Assembly: GCA_028023455.1 (NCBI GenBank)
Contig: JAQFVV010012416.1
Span: 1,233,767 to 1,297,766 of the forward strand
Source: Epiperipatus broadwayi
Lineage: Eukaryota > Onychophora > Udeonychophora > Euonychophora > Peripatidae
Direction of reading: 5' to 3'
Length of the DNA stretch: 64,000 bases
Made by a program: the position numbers and the translations under genes. Each line of letters starts with the position of its first letter. Within the stretch, counting starts at the first letter, position 1. Shown piece after piece: positions 11,065 through 22,074 of the stretch. The notes beneath the pieces were generated by a model. The model made no database searches. It saw only the letters and a program-made list of their open reading frames with translations, and was not told the origin of the DNA.

Positions 11065-11395
11065 CCTACGAGCTGGGGTTCAAACCTGGTCTAAATGAAT
11101 ATTTTTTCAGGAGGCTTAAAATTCTCTCTTAGATAGCCGACCCATAACTCAGTTAATCAGCCAATATTGATTAGTAAATGAGTATATAAATATCTTCAGC
11201 TAGGGAATAAAACAAACAAACAAAACTGCTCTATCCTCATCCTCCAGCAATTGGCAAGACTGGTGAGTAATGCTTTCCTTTTTGCTATTTCTTTAACAGA
11301 GGCTGTTAAGATAGGGCGTTGCTTTGATGCAAGCTATACATTGAAAAAATCTGCTTTTCCAGTGTGTAAAAAATAAACAGAGAAAGTCATATAAT
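11065..11395 (+). repeat. tRNA-derived SINE, family D, copy 2
   Basis: A B-box-like GGTTCAAACCTGG (11078-11090) is followed by AGATAGCCGACCC, CAATATTGATTAGTAAATGAG, CTTCAGCTAGGG, GGCAAGACTGGTGAGTAATG and CTTTTCCAGTGTG, in the same order as the other two copies. Heavily diverged. Confidence 0.6.
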
Positions 11396-11399
11396 GATT

Positions 11400-11850
11400 A
11401 GAGTGATTTTTTTCTACCTTCTATTATAGTCAAAGGAACTACAGGTAACAGAACTGAGGTCACTAAAATATTTAGTTGCTGGTTTAATACTTAATCTATA
11501 TAAATATTAAAGCAAAATGAGGTGGGTTCAAAATCTTAGGCTCTTAAGGAATTTCAAGCTATTAGTTTAAAGTGTATAAAAGAAAATGGGTGCTAGACGT
11601 ATTAGTGTATCTTGATCTTTACTGAAGGTAGCAAACAACCAGAAAGTAGATATATAATCTTGCCCTTGCCATTAGCAACCACAGTTTACTCAAACTTATA
11701 CCCCCCAGTTTTTAGAGAAGAGTGAAAAAAAACTGAATTGCTGCTCTTAATGCGGGAAAATCTTAGAAATAATTTAGTAAAATGTGATCTAAGTATTAAT
11801 TATTAATATTGTAAATACTAGTATATTTTACATACTTGGAAATCTAGATG
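11400..11850. other. AT-rich spacer, nothing recognised
   Basis: No protein motif, tRNA box or inverted repeat was noticed. Confidence 0.35.
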
Positions 11851-11854
11851 TAAT

Positions 11855-11935
11855 ATAGGGGATTTGAACACAGGCTTTCAAGCTCCTTTCAGCCATCCAC
11901 TATTTACAAAGTCAATGGTCATGTGAGATTTAAAA
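11855..11935 (-). repeat. half copy of SINE-C arm
   Basis: ATAGGGGATTTGAACACAGGC is followed by TTTCAAGCTCC and an ATCCACTAT stretch, the same opening as the elements at 17652 and 20181. On the minus strand the GTTCAAATCCCC stretch serves as a B box. Confidence 0.5.
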
Positions 11936-11939
11936 ATTA

Positions 11940-12735
11940 AATGATTTTCTAAGAAAAAAACGCTATATAATTTAACGGTTTAAAAATAGTTGAAAAAAAA
12001 ATATTAATATTAAAAATTATATTAACATTAAATTAAATTGAAAAGTAATTAATATACAAAATTCAGAAGGCCATGCAAGGTTAAAATTAAAGTCACTATT
12101 GAAATGGAAAAATTATGAAATTTTTTACAGGAATAAATCTTAAAATAACAATATCTGCAAAAATGAAAACCATATGGTTTTAAAAACTGGACAATGAAAA
12201 AATATGGGATGCTGATAAAAGTCTTGAAAAATCCATGGTCAGTGAAGAAAATGAAGAAGTTAATACTTCAAAAAAAGATACATGGTTTTATTGCTCCGGA
12301 GTTTATAAGAAATTTTAGTGCCAGACCTGAGAGTGCCAAAATATCTGGAACATCCCAATTCCAAGTCGGATGCTCTAGCCAACTGTGCAACAACATGCAA
12401 GATAGTATATACTTGAAGAGATTATACTTGTTTCTTGAAGCCCAAATGACTAAGTTGATATTAACCTACTTCTATTATATTATGAGGTAATTCCACTAAA
12501 ATTTAAAACATACCATTTTCTTTCAAATTTTGTTCACTGTTATTCAGTGTATAATTTTGTTATTTCCCACATTTCAACCCTATTTTATTGTCTAATATTA
12601 TAAAGGGCCTGTTTTATTTCCAAAAGCATCTGAAATTAATCTATAAAAAAAAAATACATAAAATATATAAATAATGTGCACCTCTATCTCTTTCACAAAC
12701 TTGGCTTTATTTCCATCACTGAAACATTAATAAAG
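11940..12735. other. AT-rich spacer; open frame at 12194-12490 not supported
   Basis: The 98-codon open frame at 12194-12490 is Lys-rich and matches nothing I recognise. GTGCCAGACCTGAGAGTGCC and CCAATTCCAAGTCGGATGC (12320-12372) may be a small repeat. Confidence 0.3.
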
Positions 12736-12739
12736 TCAC

Positions 12740-12790
12740 TTTCTTATGTTTCAACCACTTTCTATGGTCTTCATCAAAGGATTACAAACA
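12740..12790 (-). repeat. decayed hammerhead-like core in a repeat
   Basis: On the minus strand TTTGATGA is followed by GACC...GGTT (possible stem II) and GAAAC (complement of 12748-12752). C3 of the catalytic core is changed and no stem I is seen, so it would not be active. Confidence 0.35.
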
Positions 12791-13210
12791 TTTATAAAAC
12801 TATATTTATGAATGATGTGTTTAAATTTCATATAAAGTGATTGAAACATTAACAAAGAAATATAGGTTTATTATTGATTATGAAAAAAAATAAAATCAAA
12901 TTTTTGAAAGAAAAGCATATGTGCATGTATTATTCTTGTAGTCTGTTTTGAAAAGAAATGATATAAAAGACATGTCATAAAGGTGTACATATTTAAATAT
13001 AAAACTTTCAAATCATCCAAATGTTTTATAGTAACTCCTTCTGTGAATAAAGTTTGAACTTCTAATAGCACAACAACTCAAAAGGATATCTCTTGAATTG
13101 TATGCTGCAATGATATTATATATTGAAATGTAGATTTATTCAAACAAAGAGTGTGAAGTTGTTCCAAGAAATTTTATTTAACAAACCTATGGAATTACAT
13201 TTATACAGAA

Positions 13211-13268
13211 AAAACAAATTGTTCAATAGTTATATCACAAGAAAACAAATTGTTCAATAGTTATATCG
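13211..13268. repeat. 31-bp tandem duplication
   Basis: AAAACAAATTGTTCAATAG... occurs at 13211 and again at 13242 without change over about 27 bases. Confidence 0.8.
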
Positions 13269-13613
13269 CTTGTACTTGATAACAGATGTCTCTGCAAATG
13301 TTAGTGGGAGTATCTGTCATCTTGGATGACAGTTTGAGTGTTTTATGGAGCTGTTTGTGCTAGTAATGGTGCATTTTCTTGGGTTATTGCATAATTTGCC
13401 TCTAGAAATAATATGGGTGAGCAAGCCTATATGCTGTTGTATGCAGTTAATGCGGAGAAGTCTCTTGGATGTGAACATGCATTTATTCCATTATGGAGTC
13501 TGTGCAGGGAGCTCAAACAGCATCCAGGTCTCAGTGAATGCATAATGTGATGACAGGCTTTCATCTCAGTTTTTTGATTCTGGTTATAGTTTTGATAAAA
13601 TGTTGTACTGCAT

Positions 13614-14084
13614 CTATGTGACTTCATCAAATGCTAGCCTGCACCGAACTAACCAGATGGAATATGTTAGGAATGTGGAAAGCCTAATCCATGCAAAGGT
13701 TTTGGTTCCAATGCAGCGCTGAATGGAGGTAATCATTTGATAACTGATTTTGGATTTGGCTTGGATGAGGTAACGAATGTTGCTGAAGTAGGGGCACACA
13801 TTTATTATGTGATCAAAAGTTTCAGAATCATGACTACATAGCTGACAGTAGGGATCAATTTTGCTGAAGCCTCGTCTATTCACCAGGAACCATTTTATGA
13901 GAAGTGCATCAAGATTTATCTTGATAATAAAATCAAGAAATTTCGGTTCAAGATTCCAAAACTTAAATTGAGTTATTATCTTTTTGTTTGTTGTGCTTAA
14001 TTTGGGAGTTGGACAATTTGTGTGTTGATGTTGAAGTTTGTATACATACCAATATTTTATTTTGGATTCATACATGTTTGCCAT
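13614..14084 (-). pseudogene. LINE C-terminal zinc-binding region, 156 codons open
   Basis: Continues the RT at 14068-15012 after a one-base frameshift. Residues about 82-112 read CQLCSHDSETFDHIINVC, a C-x2-C...H-x4-C pattern typical of the zf-RVT domain after the RT in many LINEs, where it is thought to bind nucleic acid. It is preceded by a basic segment (KIDPY) and followed by a hydrophobic Trp/Leu-rich stretch. The first ATG lies inside the overlap with the RT frame. Not an independent gene. Confidence 0.85.
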
Positions 14085-15012
14085 TAAATTGGTGCATTTG
14101 TGGAAGTGTGAAGTTTACAGGCATTGTTATTTCAAAATTGACAATTGCTTCAACTAGTTTGTAAATAAGGTTGTGTGTTTTCTGCAGTATGAAGGTCTCA
14201 GGAGAATGTAGTGACATCCCGTTGAGCAATTGAGGGTGACGCATTCCCTCAAGGCTGATGGCAACTGTCTTCTGACCCCAAAAAAGTTTAGAGCATATAG
14301 AGTTAATTTTGTTGAGGAAACCTTTTGTGAATTTTACAACTGGAAGATAATAGCAGATTTTGGGGGAAAGGACCATGTTTAGTAGGGTCACTTTTCCATG
14401 TAGGGACAAATAGACCTTGGAAAGAGATGTTGTGAGTTTGTTTGCAGCTTGGAGTAGCTCATTTTGTATATGTTTGGTGATGGCATTTGGTGATTTGTGA
14501 AAGGGGATCCCAAGGAAGCTCTGAGGTTGGCCCAAGTAACTGGTTGGTATTTTTTCTCCAGTTGCAATTTTCCAAGCAGTTGACTTCTGGAGGTTGAACT
14601 CAAGTTTGTATTTAGTTGTGTAATTTTCAAGGATTTTATTTAGGGAGACAAGATATTTTGGGGAGGGCAAGATAACACAAATGTCATCCATATACGCGAA
14701 GAGACCAATTTCTTTTTTTAGTCTGGGGACATAAATGCCTGGAAGTTGCTTTTGGATTTGAATCAGGAGGGGGTTGATGTAGGCTATGAAAAGTAATGCA
14801 CTTAAAGGGGATCCTTGTGGTATAGAAAGTGTTGGTTTGAAACTGCTTGAGATTTTACCATCTAGAGAAATAACTATGTGACAGTTTTGTAGAAGGTTGT
14901 AGATGATTTGTAGATATGCCTTTGGAACATCATATTCTATCAATGTGTTTAGAAGCATATTAAAAAACATATTTAACTTACGTATACAAAGAAAGATGAC
15001 AATGTTATTCAT
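14068..15012 (-). pseudogene. LINE reverse transcriptase domain, 314 codons open
   Basis: RNA-templated DNA polymerase part of a non-LTR retrotransposon. Visible motifs are SIPQGSPLSALLF (motif B) at about residues 83-95, LFAYMDDICVIL (motif C with the two catalytic aspartates) at about 123-134, KLEFNLQKSTAWK (motif D region) at about 156-168, SFLGIPFH at about 185-192, and a thumb segment, LHGKVTLLNMVL, at about 224-235. Motif A is missing at the N-terminus, so the protein could not work. The start methionine is only the first ATG after an upstream stop and has no biological weight. This is the longest open frame in the window, so the copy is comparatively young. Confidence 0.9.
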
Positions 15013-15229
15013 TTTAAACTTTGCTATCTCCCAACATAAATATACAAAAAAATATCCTAGTCCATATTGCTAGGTGAAAATTCAAATATAATTTGTATTT
15101 GAATTTTCAGATAATGATATGCACTGAAATATTTTTTATATACACATATATACATTTTATTGTGATATACATGTGTAGTATAAAATTTATATTGATGCAC
15201 ATATTATATATACACATATATAAATATAC

Positions 15230-15650
15230 CAGTTTTTACTTATGGATCTGAGATTTGGACATTTAATAGAAGAGCAATACAGAGACTACAGACCACTTAA
15301 AGAAGTATGGAGAGATGCATGTTAAGAGTAACAAGAAGAGATTGAAAATGCAATATATGGGTAAGAGAACAAACAGGAGTTACTGATCTCATTCAAAAAA
15401 TGAAAAGATTGAAGTAGAGTCAGGCTGGACATATTGCTATAAGAAATGATAATGGATGGACAATTGAAATCTTAAACTGGATTCCAAAAAGATTGCAGAA
15501 AGCGACCACATATAAGATGGATGGATGAAATAAGAAAGTGTGCAGGGGGGATGTGGAGAAGAGAAGCTAAAGATCGGAGAAGATGGATTGAACTTGGAGA
15601 GACCTTCATCGTGCAGTGGATTGATAATGGTTGATGATGATGATTATATA
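15230..15650 (+). pseudogene. RTE-type LINE C-terminal remnant with 3' end
   Basis: One frame reads YGSEIWTFNRRAIQRLQTT, then MERCMLRVTRRD, VTDLIQKMKRLK, AGHIAIRNDNGWTIEILNW; after one frameshift, RPHIRWMDEIRKCAG, MWRREAKDRRRWIELG and ETFIVQWIDNG followed by a stop. This is the conserved C-terminal block of RTE-like LINE polymerases. Three in-frame stops plus the frameshift make it a pseudogene. The 3' end is a short TGATGATGATGA tail (15630-15645), typical of RTE elements, here followed by a TA repeat. Confidence 0.85.
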
Positions 15651-15654
15651 TATA

Positions 15655-16440
15655 TCATATACAAAAGACGCATTCATTTCATGTGTATTTTTTTCATATG
15701 TTATTTTCAGGTATTTTTGTAAATAAGGCCTAATATGGTATATATATTGACACAAATTGGCAAAAAAAAAAAAGATTTGGAAAAAAAAAGGTGTGAGATA
15801 ATGTTGAAATTAACAGACTGTATCAAGTTTAAAAAAGAAAATAAAGTAGTGTAAGTAAAATGCATCCGAAATTCAGGCCTTCTTTGTGATTTTTTTAAAT
15901 TTCAAGAATGGACCTTTTACTGTCATTGTAAATACAAACTTTACTAAGTTAAAGCAAAAAAAAAAAAACAACAGATCATTGCAATTGGGGTTATTAATTT
16001 ATAGGTATTTATTGAATTTCTTCTTTCTTTAATTGTGTTTATAAATATGTGAACAAACTAACTTAAATATTGTAAAACATTCAGATCCTTAATATAACTA
16101 TAATATAATTCATGAAATGTCATCCTTTTAAGAATGGATGCATTCAAGGTCTATTGGCCTTTTTTTTATTAGAATAAGCCTGTTCAGGTTCACAGTGCAA
16201 TATGATAACCTTCAATCATTTAGGACTTAAAATTACAGTTATTCCTACATGTGAATTAATGTCTCCAAAAAAAAAAAAAGATTCTGCCTTCTAACTATGC
16301 TCATACAGTAATCCCTTTCGAATATTACAGTCGTACACATATTGAAGCATAGATCAAATTTTTAAATAATGTTAATCTTTTATTGGTGCATAAATAGAGG
16401 ATACTGAGTTTTTAAAATAATTATTATTTGGTTTAAATTA
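15655..16440. other. AT-rich spacer
   Basis: Two poly-A tracts (about 15762 and 15957) and no recognised feature. The A tracts could be ends of old retroposons. Confidence 0.35.
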
Positions 16441-16450
16441 TTGTTTTTAA

Positions 16451-17055
16451 ATGATTATAATAAAAATTATGTTTTCAAAAGCAGTTAAGACAGAAAGCTT
16501 GGAACACTTTATCATGGAGTGTGCAACATATTTACCATGCTTGAATTTTCTCTATCACTTGAATTCGCATGCCTTCAATCAACCACTTTATCAATACCAT
16601 ATTCGGGGAACTTTTTCCAATATTAGTATTATTATTTTCATCCCTTTCACCCTGCTGTTTTTGAATTGTTATTTTTGTTTAATTTGTCATCAGTAACATT
16701 GAAGTTGCTTTAAAAAATGGGCAAGAATAAAGTCAGAGATCCAATGCTTGCACTTCAGATATTTCTTTAGAGCTAACTAGATCTTATTACTGTAAAATTT
16801 GCAATTATTATATACATCTTTAAAGTATTTGTTTTGTCAGTATTTTTGGATCAAATTTTTTATTATTGGTTTTACATCCAATCACACAAGATTTAACACT
16901 ATATAAGCTGCAATATTTTCTATCCAATATACCTGCTATATATCTTTTCTTTGTTTTGAGAGGTTTTTGGTTTTATAACTTATTGTAATTCCTCTTATAT
17001 TTATGTAACCTGTTTTATTTACCTTTTTATGTACCAATAAACTTTAAAAGTATTT
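16451..17055 (+). pseudogene. LINE 3' end with zinc-binding tail
   Basis: The translation starting at 16451 contains TESLEHFIMECATYLPCLNFL, a zf-RVT-like tail (...E-x-LEHF-x3-C...) of a LINE polymerase different from the minus-strand element at 13270. The first Cys pair lies upstream in another frame or is lost. Downstream, TTATTTACCTTTTTATGTACCAATAAACTTT (AATAAA at about 17036) looks like a 3' UTR with polyadenylation signal. The copy is strongly 5' truncated. Confidence 0.6.
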
Positions 17056-17149
17056 TTAAAACAGTTTTATATATGTATATAAAAAACATATACACACACA
17101 TACATAATACAAATAAAATATCCATTAATTAAAAAACGATTGTAAAAAT

Positions 17150-17328
17150 AATAAATATAACAGTAATAAACTATTATATACAATCTTTCAATCCAAGTAC
17201 TTTCGGTTAATTCCTTAACCTACCTCACCTGTGTTTGAATTTAACGGCAGTTGAGGCAGGTTAAGGAATTATCTGAAAGTACTTGGATGGAAAGACTGTA
17301 TATAATAGTTTATTACTGTTATATTTAC
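17150..17328. repeat. near-perfect palindromic MITE-like element
   Basis: Left arm 17152-17229 and right arm 17251-17327 are inverted copies of about 77 bp with few mismatches, around a ~21-bp loop (TGTGTTTGAATTTAACGGCA). Landmarks: AATCCAAGTACTTTC and its complement, TTCCTTAACCTACCTCA and its complement. No coding capacity. A transcript would form a long hairpin. Confidence 0.85.
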
Positions 17329-17332
17329 TATG

Positions 17333-17640
17333 TTTATTGTTATATATATATATATATATAATGTTTATTAATACATTTTAAATTTTGTATTCCAAATCAA
17401 TGCCAAAAAAATTAAACAAATAAATTATAATTTGTTGATATATAAATGCGTTTAATTTATATGTATATGCACTTACATATTAAATAGATTTTAAAAATAT
17501 GCTGTTTTATTTTGAGATATTTATGTGAGATATAAATATTATAATTAATATAATGATAGATCATACAAGATTGGAAATAAAACCAGCAATAAAAGAAAAT
17601 TAGACAAAAAAATACATAGCAAAAATATTTTAAATTATAT
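17333..17640. other. AT-rich spacer with (TA)n
   Basis: A (TA)n tract lies at about 17341-17360. Nothing else was recognised. Confidence 0.4.
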
Positions 17641-17651
17641 AGTAGTATCAG

Positions 17652-17930
17652 TATATATAAGGGATTTGAACTCAGACTTTCAAGAACTCATCAACTATCC
17701 ATGCTACCTCATACAACTGATACACATGACCACACACATATAGAAAAAATAAATAATCACCAATATATGTATATTGATGATTATTTATCTTTTCTACATG
17801 TGTGTGGTCATATGTATCAGTTGTATGAGATAGTATGGATAATTGATGTGTGCTTGAAAGTCTGAGTTCAAATCCCTTATATTTACAATTAAGCTCCAGG
17901 TTTATGAAGAGTACCTGGTTTTCAAATATT
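17652..17930 (+). mobile_element. palindromic tRNA-like retroposon (SINE-C) with 17-bp target duplication
   Basis: Left arm 17652-17768 is an inverted copy of right arm 17769-17884. Each arm holds an A-box-like TGAGATAGTATGG and a B-box-like GAGTTCAAATCCC. After the right arm comes a short tail hairpin, CCAGGT...ACCTGG (17896-17918). The whole is flanked by a perfect 17-bp direct repeat, TTATATAGTAGTATCAG, at 17635-17651 and 17931-17947. The long, variable-length duplication points to LINE-type target-primed insertion of the palindrome as a unit. Confidence 0.85.
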
Positions 17931-17947
17931 TTATATAGTAGTATCAG

Positions 17948-18712
17948 ATAAATCCAAGATGATACAGTGATGATAGTAATGTGCCCATTTTTTTTTTAAT
18001 TATAGTTTTCTTGATGGTAAATTCAAACATGAAATTGTATCTCAAAATCCATAGAGCAAAAAAGATGAAAATAATATTTCTAATGAGCAAACTATTCTTA
18101 ATGCGAATAATTCAAGATCTGAAGAGAGAATAGTCTTTATAGCTAAGGAATTATCAAAGTGCATTGAAAATTGATATAGCTTTCTTTGACTGAGGAAGTA
18201 AATTTAATTGAATGAAACTGAATGGTTTTATCAAGTAAAAAAAAGAACTTAATGGCATTTCATTCACTAATAATTTAGTAAAATAAAGGTCTAAAAATAT
18301 TTTTCCTAACACTTCATGATATTTTCCATTGTCTAGAAATCTTCTTCAGAACTGTGAATTGCAGTTATATGTTGACTATGAAAAACACATAAAATTGTGG
18401 AAAGTGTCAAGAAGAAGTGAATTTTAGAAATTTATTTTATTAAATTAGATTTGAATAAAGCTTCATAATGTCTTTTTATTTGTTTTCTGTGCAAGAGGAA
18501 GATATATCATTCTCAAATCTACCTTGATAATTCTTTAAGTATGAATACTAATCTGTCCATATCCTGAATGGTTTACATTTAAAAAGGTATTCTTATTCCA
18601 TATGTCTTTATTTATAAAAAATTGAGACATCTTTATTGCCACCATTATTATACTATATTGTTGTTTGTATTATTAATAGTACAACTATTTTTAATAAGAG
18701 TACCAAACTGTC
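17948..18712. other. AT-rich spacer
   Basis: AATCTTCTTCAGAACTGTG (18339-18357) is a fragment of the foldback family at 19612. The rest is unremarkable. Confidence 0.35.
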
Positions 18713-18714
18713 CA

Positions 18715-18900
18715 TATGGTAGTGCTACCAAATACAAGCTTGCATAATCAATGGATGCATGAAGGTTTGTGCATAAAATCCCTATTTACTGCCTACTCAT
18801 CCAACATCCCCAGACTAGTTTCTAACTTGTGGCTTTCATTAGATGAGAAGTTTTCCAGCACAATGATATTACCAGATTTTTTGATGCAGCCTATTTCTAG
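18715..18900 (-). repeat. hammerhead-associated repeat, minus-strand copy
   Basis: On the minus strand CTAATGA (complement of 18836-18842) is followed by AAGCCACAAGTTA, GAAAC (complement of 18818-18822), TAGTC and TGGGGATG. Then comes GGATTTTATGCACAAACCTTC and the GATTA..CAAGCTTG segment shared with 57370-57420. The catalytic G5 is changed to A, so this copy should be inactive. Confidence 0.6.
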
Positions 18901-18904
18901 ACCA

Positions 18905-19610
18905 ACATTTTAGATCTTTTGAAAATTATGGAATCATTAAACAGAGACTTCTAAGCATACAGTCATTCACTGATTGAAATTTCTATTACAAATACAATTA
19001 CCAAACAATTATTATTGATTGTGTTGCCTTTTGGAAGACCACAACTGAGGATCCACAGTCTTTTAACCTCTACCCATTGATGTTGCCCAATGGGTTTGAA
19101 ATGTAAAAGAAAAATTTAGATTTTATAAAATTCTATAAAATTTAAGCAAAAAAAAAAAAAGAAAATTAATAAAAGATGATTTTTTTTCATGTGAAAATAG
19201 TATTTTGAGAAGAAAAAAAAGAATGAAAATCTGATGACAGCTAAATATATTAAGTAATGAGTATAAAATATTGAGATTTAGATTTTAGAGAAAATGTTCA
19301 AAAGGCTATAACACTATTATATAATAAGATTAGGAGAGTAGAATATTGATAAAGAATGAGCATTGCATTAAGAAAAGATTAAGATGAAGGTAAAAAAAGA
19401 TTTCTATGATTGTTCATTATTTGGAATATCTCTAAAAACATTTGTTATATTTATGAGCATATATCAAATAAGCATAGCTTAACACATTTATGAAATTGAA
19501 ACAGAAGTAAACTACAATTTGGATGAGTTCTCTACATTAGCAAACAAAAAATAGAGTGGATCCATCTATTCTTAAGCCTACGATGTTAATTTTATCTTTC
19601 TTTTTGCATT
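18905..19610. other. AT-rich spacer
   Basis: A small inverted pair lies at about 19072-19095, CCCATTGATGTTGCCCAATGGG. No other supported feature. Confidence 0.35.
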
Positions 19611-19611
19611 G

Positions 19612-19840
19612 CCAAATCCATATAATATTAATATCTATGTTCTTTATTACTTTTTACAATGCTTTTTTACTACCCACTATTAACAGTTTCAATCGCTCCA
19701 ACAATCTTCTTCAGAACTTCTTTGGAAATATAAGTAGAAGTTCTGAAGAAGATTGTTGTGGCAATCAAAACTGTCAATTGTGGGTTGTAAAACAGCATTG
19801 TAAAAAGTAATAAATACCATATATGGTATTAATATTACAC
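19612..19840. repeat. palindromic repeat with hammerhead-like core in both arms
   Basis: Left arm 19614-19720 and right arm 19739-19838 are inverted copies around a short spacer. On the minus strand the left arm reads CTGAAGA (complement of 19708-19714), a GATTG/CGATT stem, then an intact GAAAC (complement of 19686-19690) and TGTT. On the plus strand the right arm reads CTGAAGA (19743-19749), GATTG...CAATC, then AAAAC (19767-19771) and TGTC. The hammerhead consensus allows any base at position 7, so CUGAAGA is compatible. A 5'-CTGAAGAAG...GAAAC motif is also common near the ends of animal retroelements. Confidence 0.75.
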
Positions 19841-19844
19841 TTAC

Positions 19845-20165
19845 AATATTAAATAAACTTTAGTTTGTTAACACTTGGAAATCAGAATGGAGTTAATATT
19901 TTGTCTAGATGGAAATACAATATTAATAATTTAGAACTTCTAATCAATTAAACAAAGTATTGGAGGCTGAACAACCTCTATACTCATGGAAATAAAAGTC
20001 AGAGTGAAGTATATAAAATCAAATCAGATAGATGCAAACTACACTTCCACAAGTTATGATTAAATACCCTTCTTTATATTAGCAGCAAATATAAAATAGA
20101 ATGGATCAATCTAATCTTAAGCTTAGATTTACAATATTAAAAAACTTTGTTTTGCTAATTTATTA
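19845..20165. other. AT-rich spacer
   Basis: ATGGATCAATCTAATCTTAAGC (20102-20123) echoes 19556-19577, suggesting a local duplication. No coding signal. Confidence 0.35.
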
Positions 20166-20180
20166 TAATAAAATTAATAT

Positions 20181-20964
20181 AAGGGGCTTTGAACTCAGAC
20201 TTTCACTCAAACTTCAACTCCCTGTGCTATCTCATACCACTGATTCACCTGCCCCCTCATATGTCTAAAGATAAATAATCACCAATAAACATATTTCATG
20301 CTAAACCAGCACTCATCAGTTGGTCGAGATTATCATCTCTATACATATACAATCAGTGCTCAGTTTATATTAAGATAGAAAATCTTCATACTTTAATGGA
20401 CAGGCTCCAATCTACTCCACCCTCCAACTCTTCAGCCACCCATATCATTGAAAATCTAAAGATGGAATGCTAAAAGCTTACACTAATGCCAATATTGTTG
20501 TTCCACTCATGTTGACCATCACTCTGACCCCTCATGCCTGTCCTATACATGAGGGGTCAGAGTAACCTATGGTCAACATAAGTGGAACAACAATGTTGGT
20601 ATTAGTGTAAGCTGTTAGCATTCCATCTTCAGATTTTCAATGATGTGGATGGCTGAAAAATTGGAGGGTGGAGTAGATTGGAGCCTGTCCATTAAAGTAT
20701 AAAGATTTGCTATCTTAATATAAACTGAGCACTGATTGTATATGTATAGAGATGATAATCTGGACCAACTGATGAATGCTGGTTTAGCACAATATATATA
20801 TATATATATTGGTGATTATTTATTTTTTAGATATATGTGGGTTCAGATGTATCAGTGGTATGAGATAGCACAGGGAGTTGAAGGTTGAGTGAAAATACGA
20901 GTTCAAAGCCCCTTATATTTACATTTAAGGTACAGGTATGGAAAAGCCTGTATGTCAAATATTA
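20181..20964 (+). mobile_element. large palindromic SINE-C element with 14-bp target duplication
   Basis: Arms 20181-20537 and 20548-20925 are near-perfect inverted copies (~360 bp each) around a ~10-nt loop. Outer parts match the arms at 17652 (AGGGGCTTTGAACTCAGAC..., GTATGAGATAGCACAGGGAG). The inner ~200 bp (CTCTGACCCCTCATG, CCACCCTCCAA) is extra. The tail hairpin ACAGGTATGG...CCTGT is at 20933-20952. The direct repeat AATAAAATTAATAT flanks it at 20167-20180 and 20965-20978. Confidence 0.85.
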
Positions 20965-20979
20965 AATAAAATTAATATT

Positions 20980-21445
20980 TTAGCCAGATACAAATGCAGC
21001 ATTAATAATTTGAACTTATAATCAAATAAAAAAAAAGATTTTTATTTGGATTATAAGTACAATGGTTAAAATTAGATACAATATTCATGCTTTGTTTAAT
21101 TGATTTATTCAGGACTATTAATATCATATTTATGTAGCTAAAATATTAATTTCATTTTAAATTTTGTCACTGTCCCATAACAGTAGTCTAAAGGTATTGG
21201 TAATACTCTACATATAAAGTTATGTTCATGTGATAGTAGTTAGAGGTAATTGTAACGGTCCATACAGTATTTTATGTTACATCCTGAATGAATCGTACAA
21301 TGCAATAAATTAGTTATGGTTATTCAAAAATTATTAAAAATTTCAATAAGATAATATCATTTTGATTTCTTTCCATTCCATATATATATATTGGATATTG
21401 TTTATCCCAATTATATTTAGATAAATTATATTTAGATTAATAAAA
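20980..21445. other. AT-rich spacer
   Basis: No recognised feature apart from a (TA)n tract near 21382. Confidence 0.35.
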
Positions 21446-21850
21446 TATTAATACATTTCCAAATAAAATACAAAGTCATTGCTTTATTTCTAAATTATGG
21501 TTGATTTTTAAATAGTATCTCTATTTCAAACATTTTTTTTAAATATAGGCCAAATAGAAATATATATATATATATATATATATTATATACTTGCAATAAG
21601 TATCAATTAAATAAGCAAAAACATATTTGTCCACAATAAATATACATTAGTATAAATACAAACCAATATTTATGTTTTCCAAATATTCAACTTTTAAAAA
21701 AAAAAAAAAAAATTAAATCAAATAAATAAAGATATATTGTGTACAATAAATATATGTATTGGTGTTTATGTTTTGCATAAGAGTTATTATACAAAGTTAA
21801 AATGAAAATAGATAAATAAATAAGTAAATAATTGACTGGTAAAATATTGT
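21446..21850 (+). repeat. duplicated unit, uninterrupted copy
   Basis: The first part (AATACATTTCCAAATAAAAT onward, to the TATTCAACTTTT block near 21688) is nearly identical to 24958-25208, and the second part (AATCAAATAAATAAAGATAT to TTGACTGGTAAAATATTG) to 27467-27597. In this copy the two parts are joined by an A tract, so it serves as the pre-insertion allele for the 2.2 kb element at 25221. Confidence 0.85.
21540..21585. repeat. (TA)n microsatellite
   Basis: About eleven TA units at 21561-21582. Similar tracts lie near 22705, 23541, 27433, 44890 and 44938. Confidence 0.9.
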
Positions 21851-22074
21851 AAAATTAATGAATTAGATAGTAGATATGCTTTCAAAACTAGGTTAATCGA
21901 TTGAATAACATTACATCAAAAGAAATCATCAAAAATCCACTCCAATATACTATAATGGTTTACATACTCTATCTACTATTATGAGCATCGAATACTCAAA
22001 TTAATTATCTATAATGAGGCTCACTTAGGCCTATAAGTGTAATATTTCTTTGGCTACTCAGCCAATTGGTGCTA

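Larger units (their letters stand above)
13270..15012 (-). mobile_element. 5'-truncated non-LTR retrotransposon (LINE), minus strand
   Basis: Two overlapping reading frames on the minus strand together give the reverse transcriptase palm and thumb and then the zinc-binding C-terminal region of a LINE polyprotein. They are offset by one frameshift near 14070-14084. The endonuclease and N-terminal RT are absent, as expected from incomplete reverse transcription. Downstream sequence to about 13270 still reads like LINE tail. Another LINE remnant, an RTE tail on the opposite strand, begins only about 200 bp away at 15230. The clade is uncertain; an L1/Tx1-like assignment is my best guess from the AYMDD palm and the trailing zinc motif. 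Confidence 0.85.
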
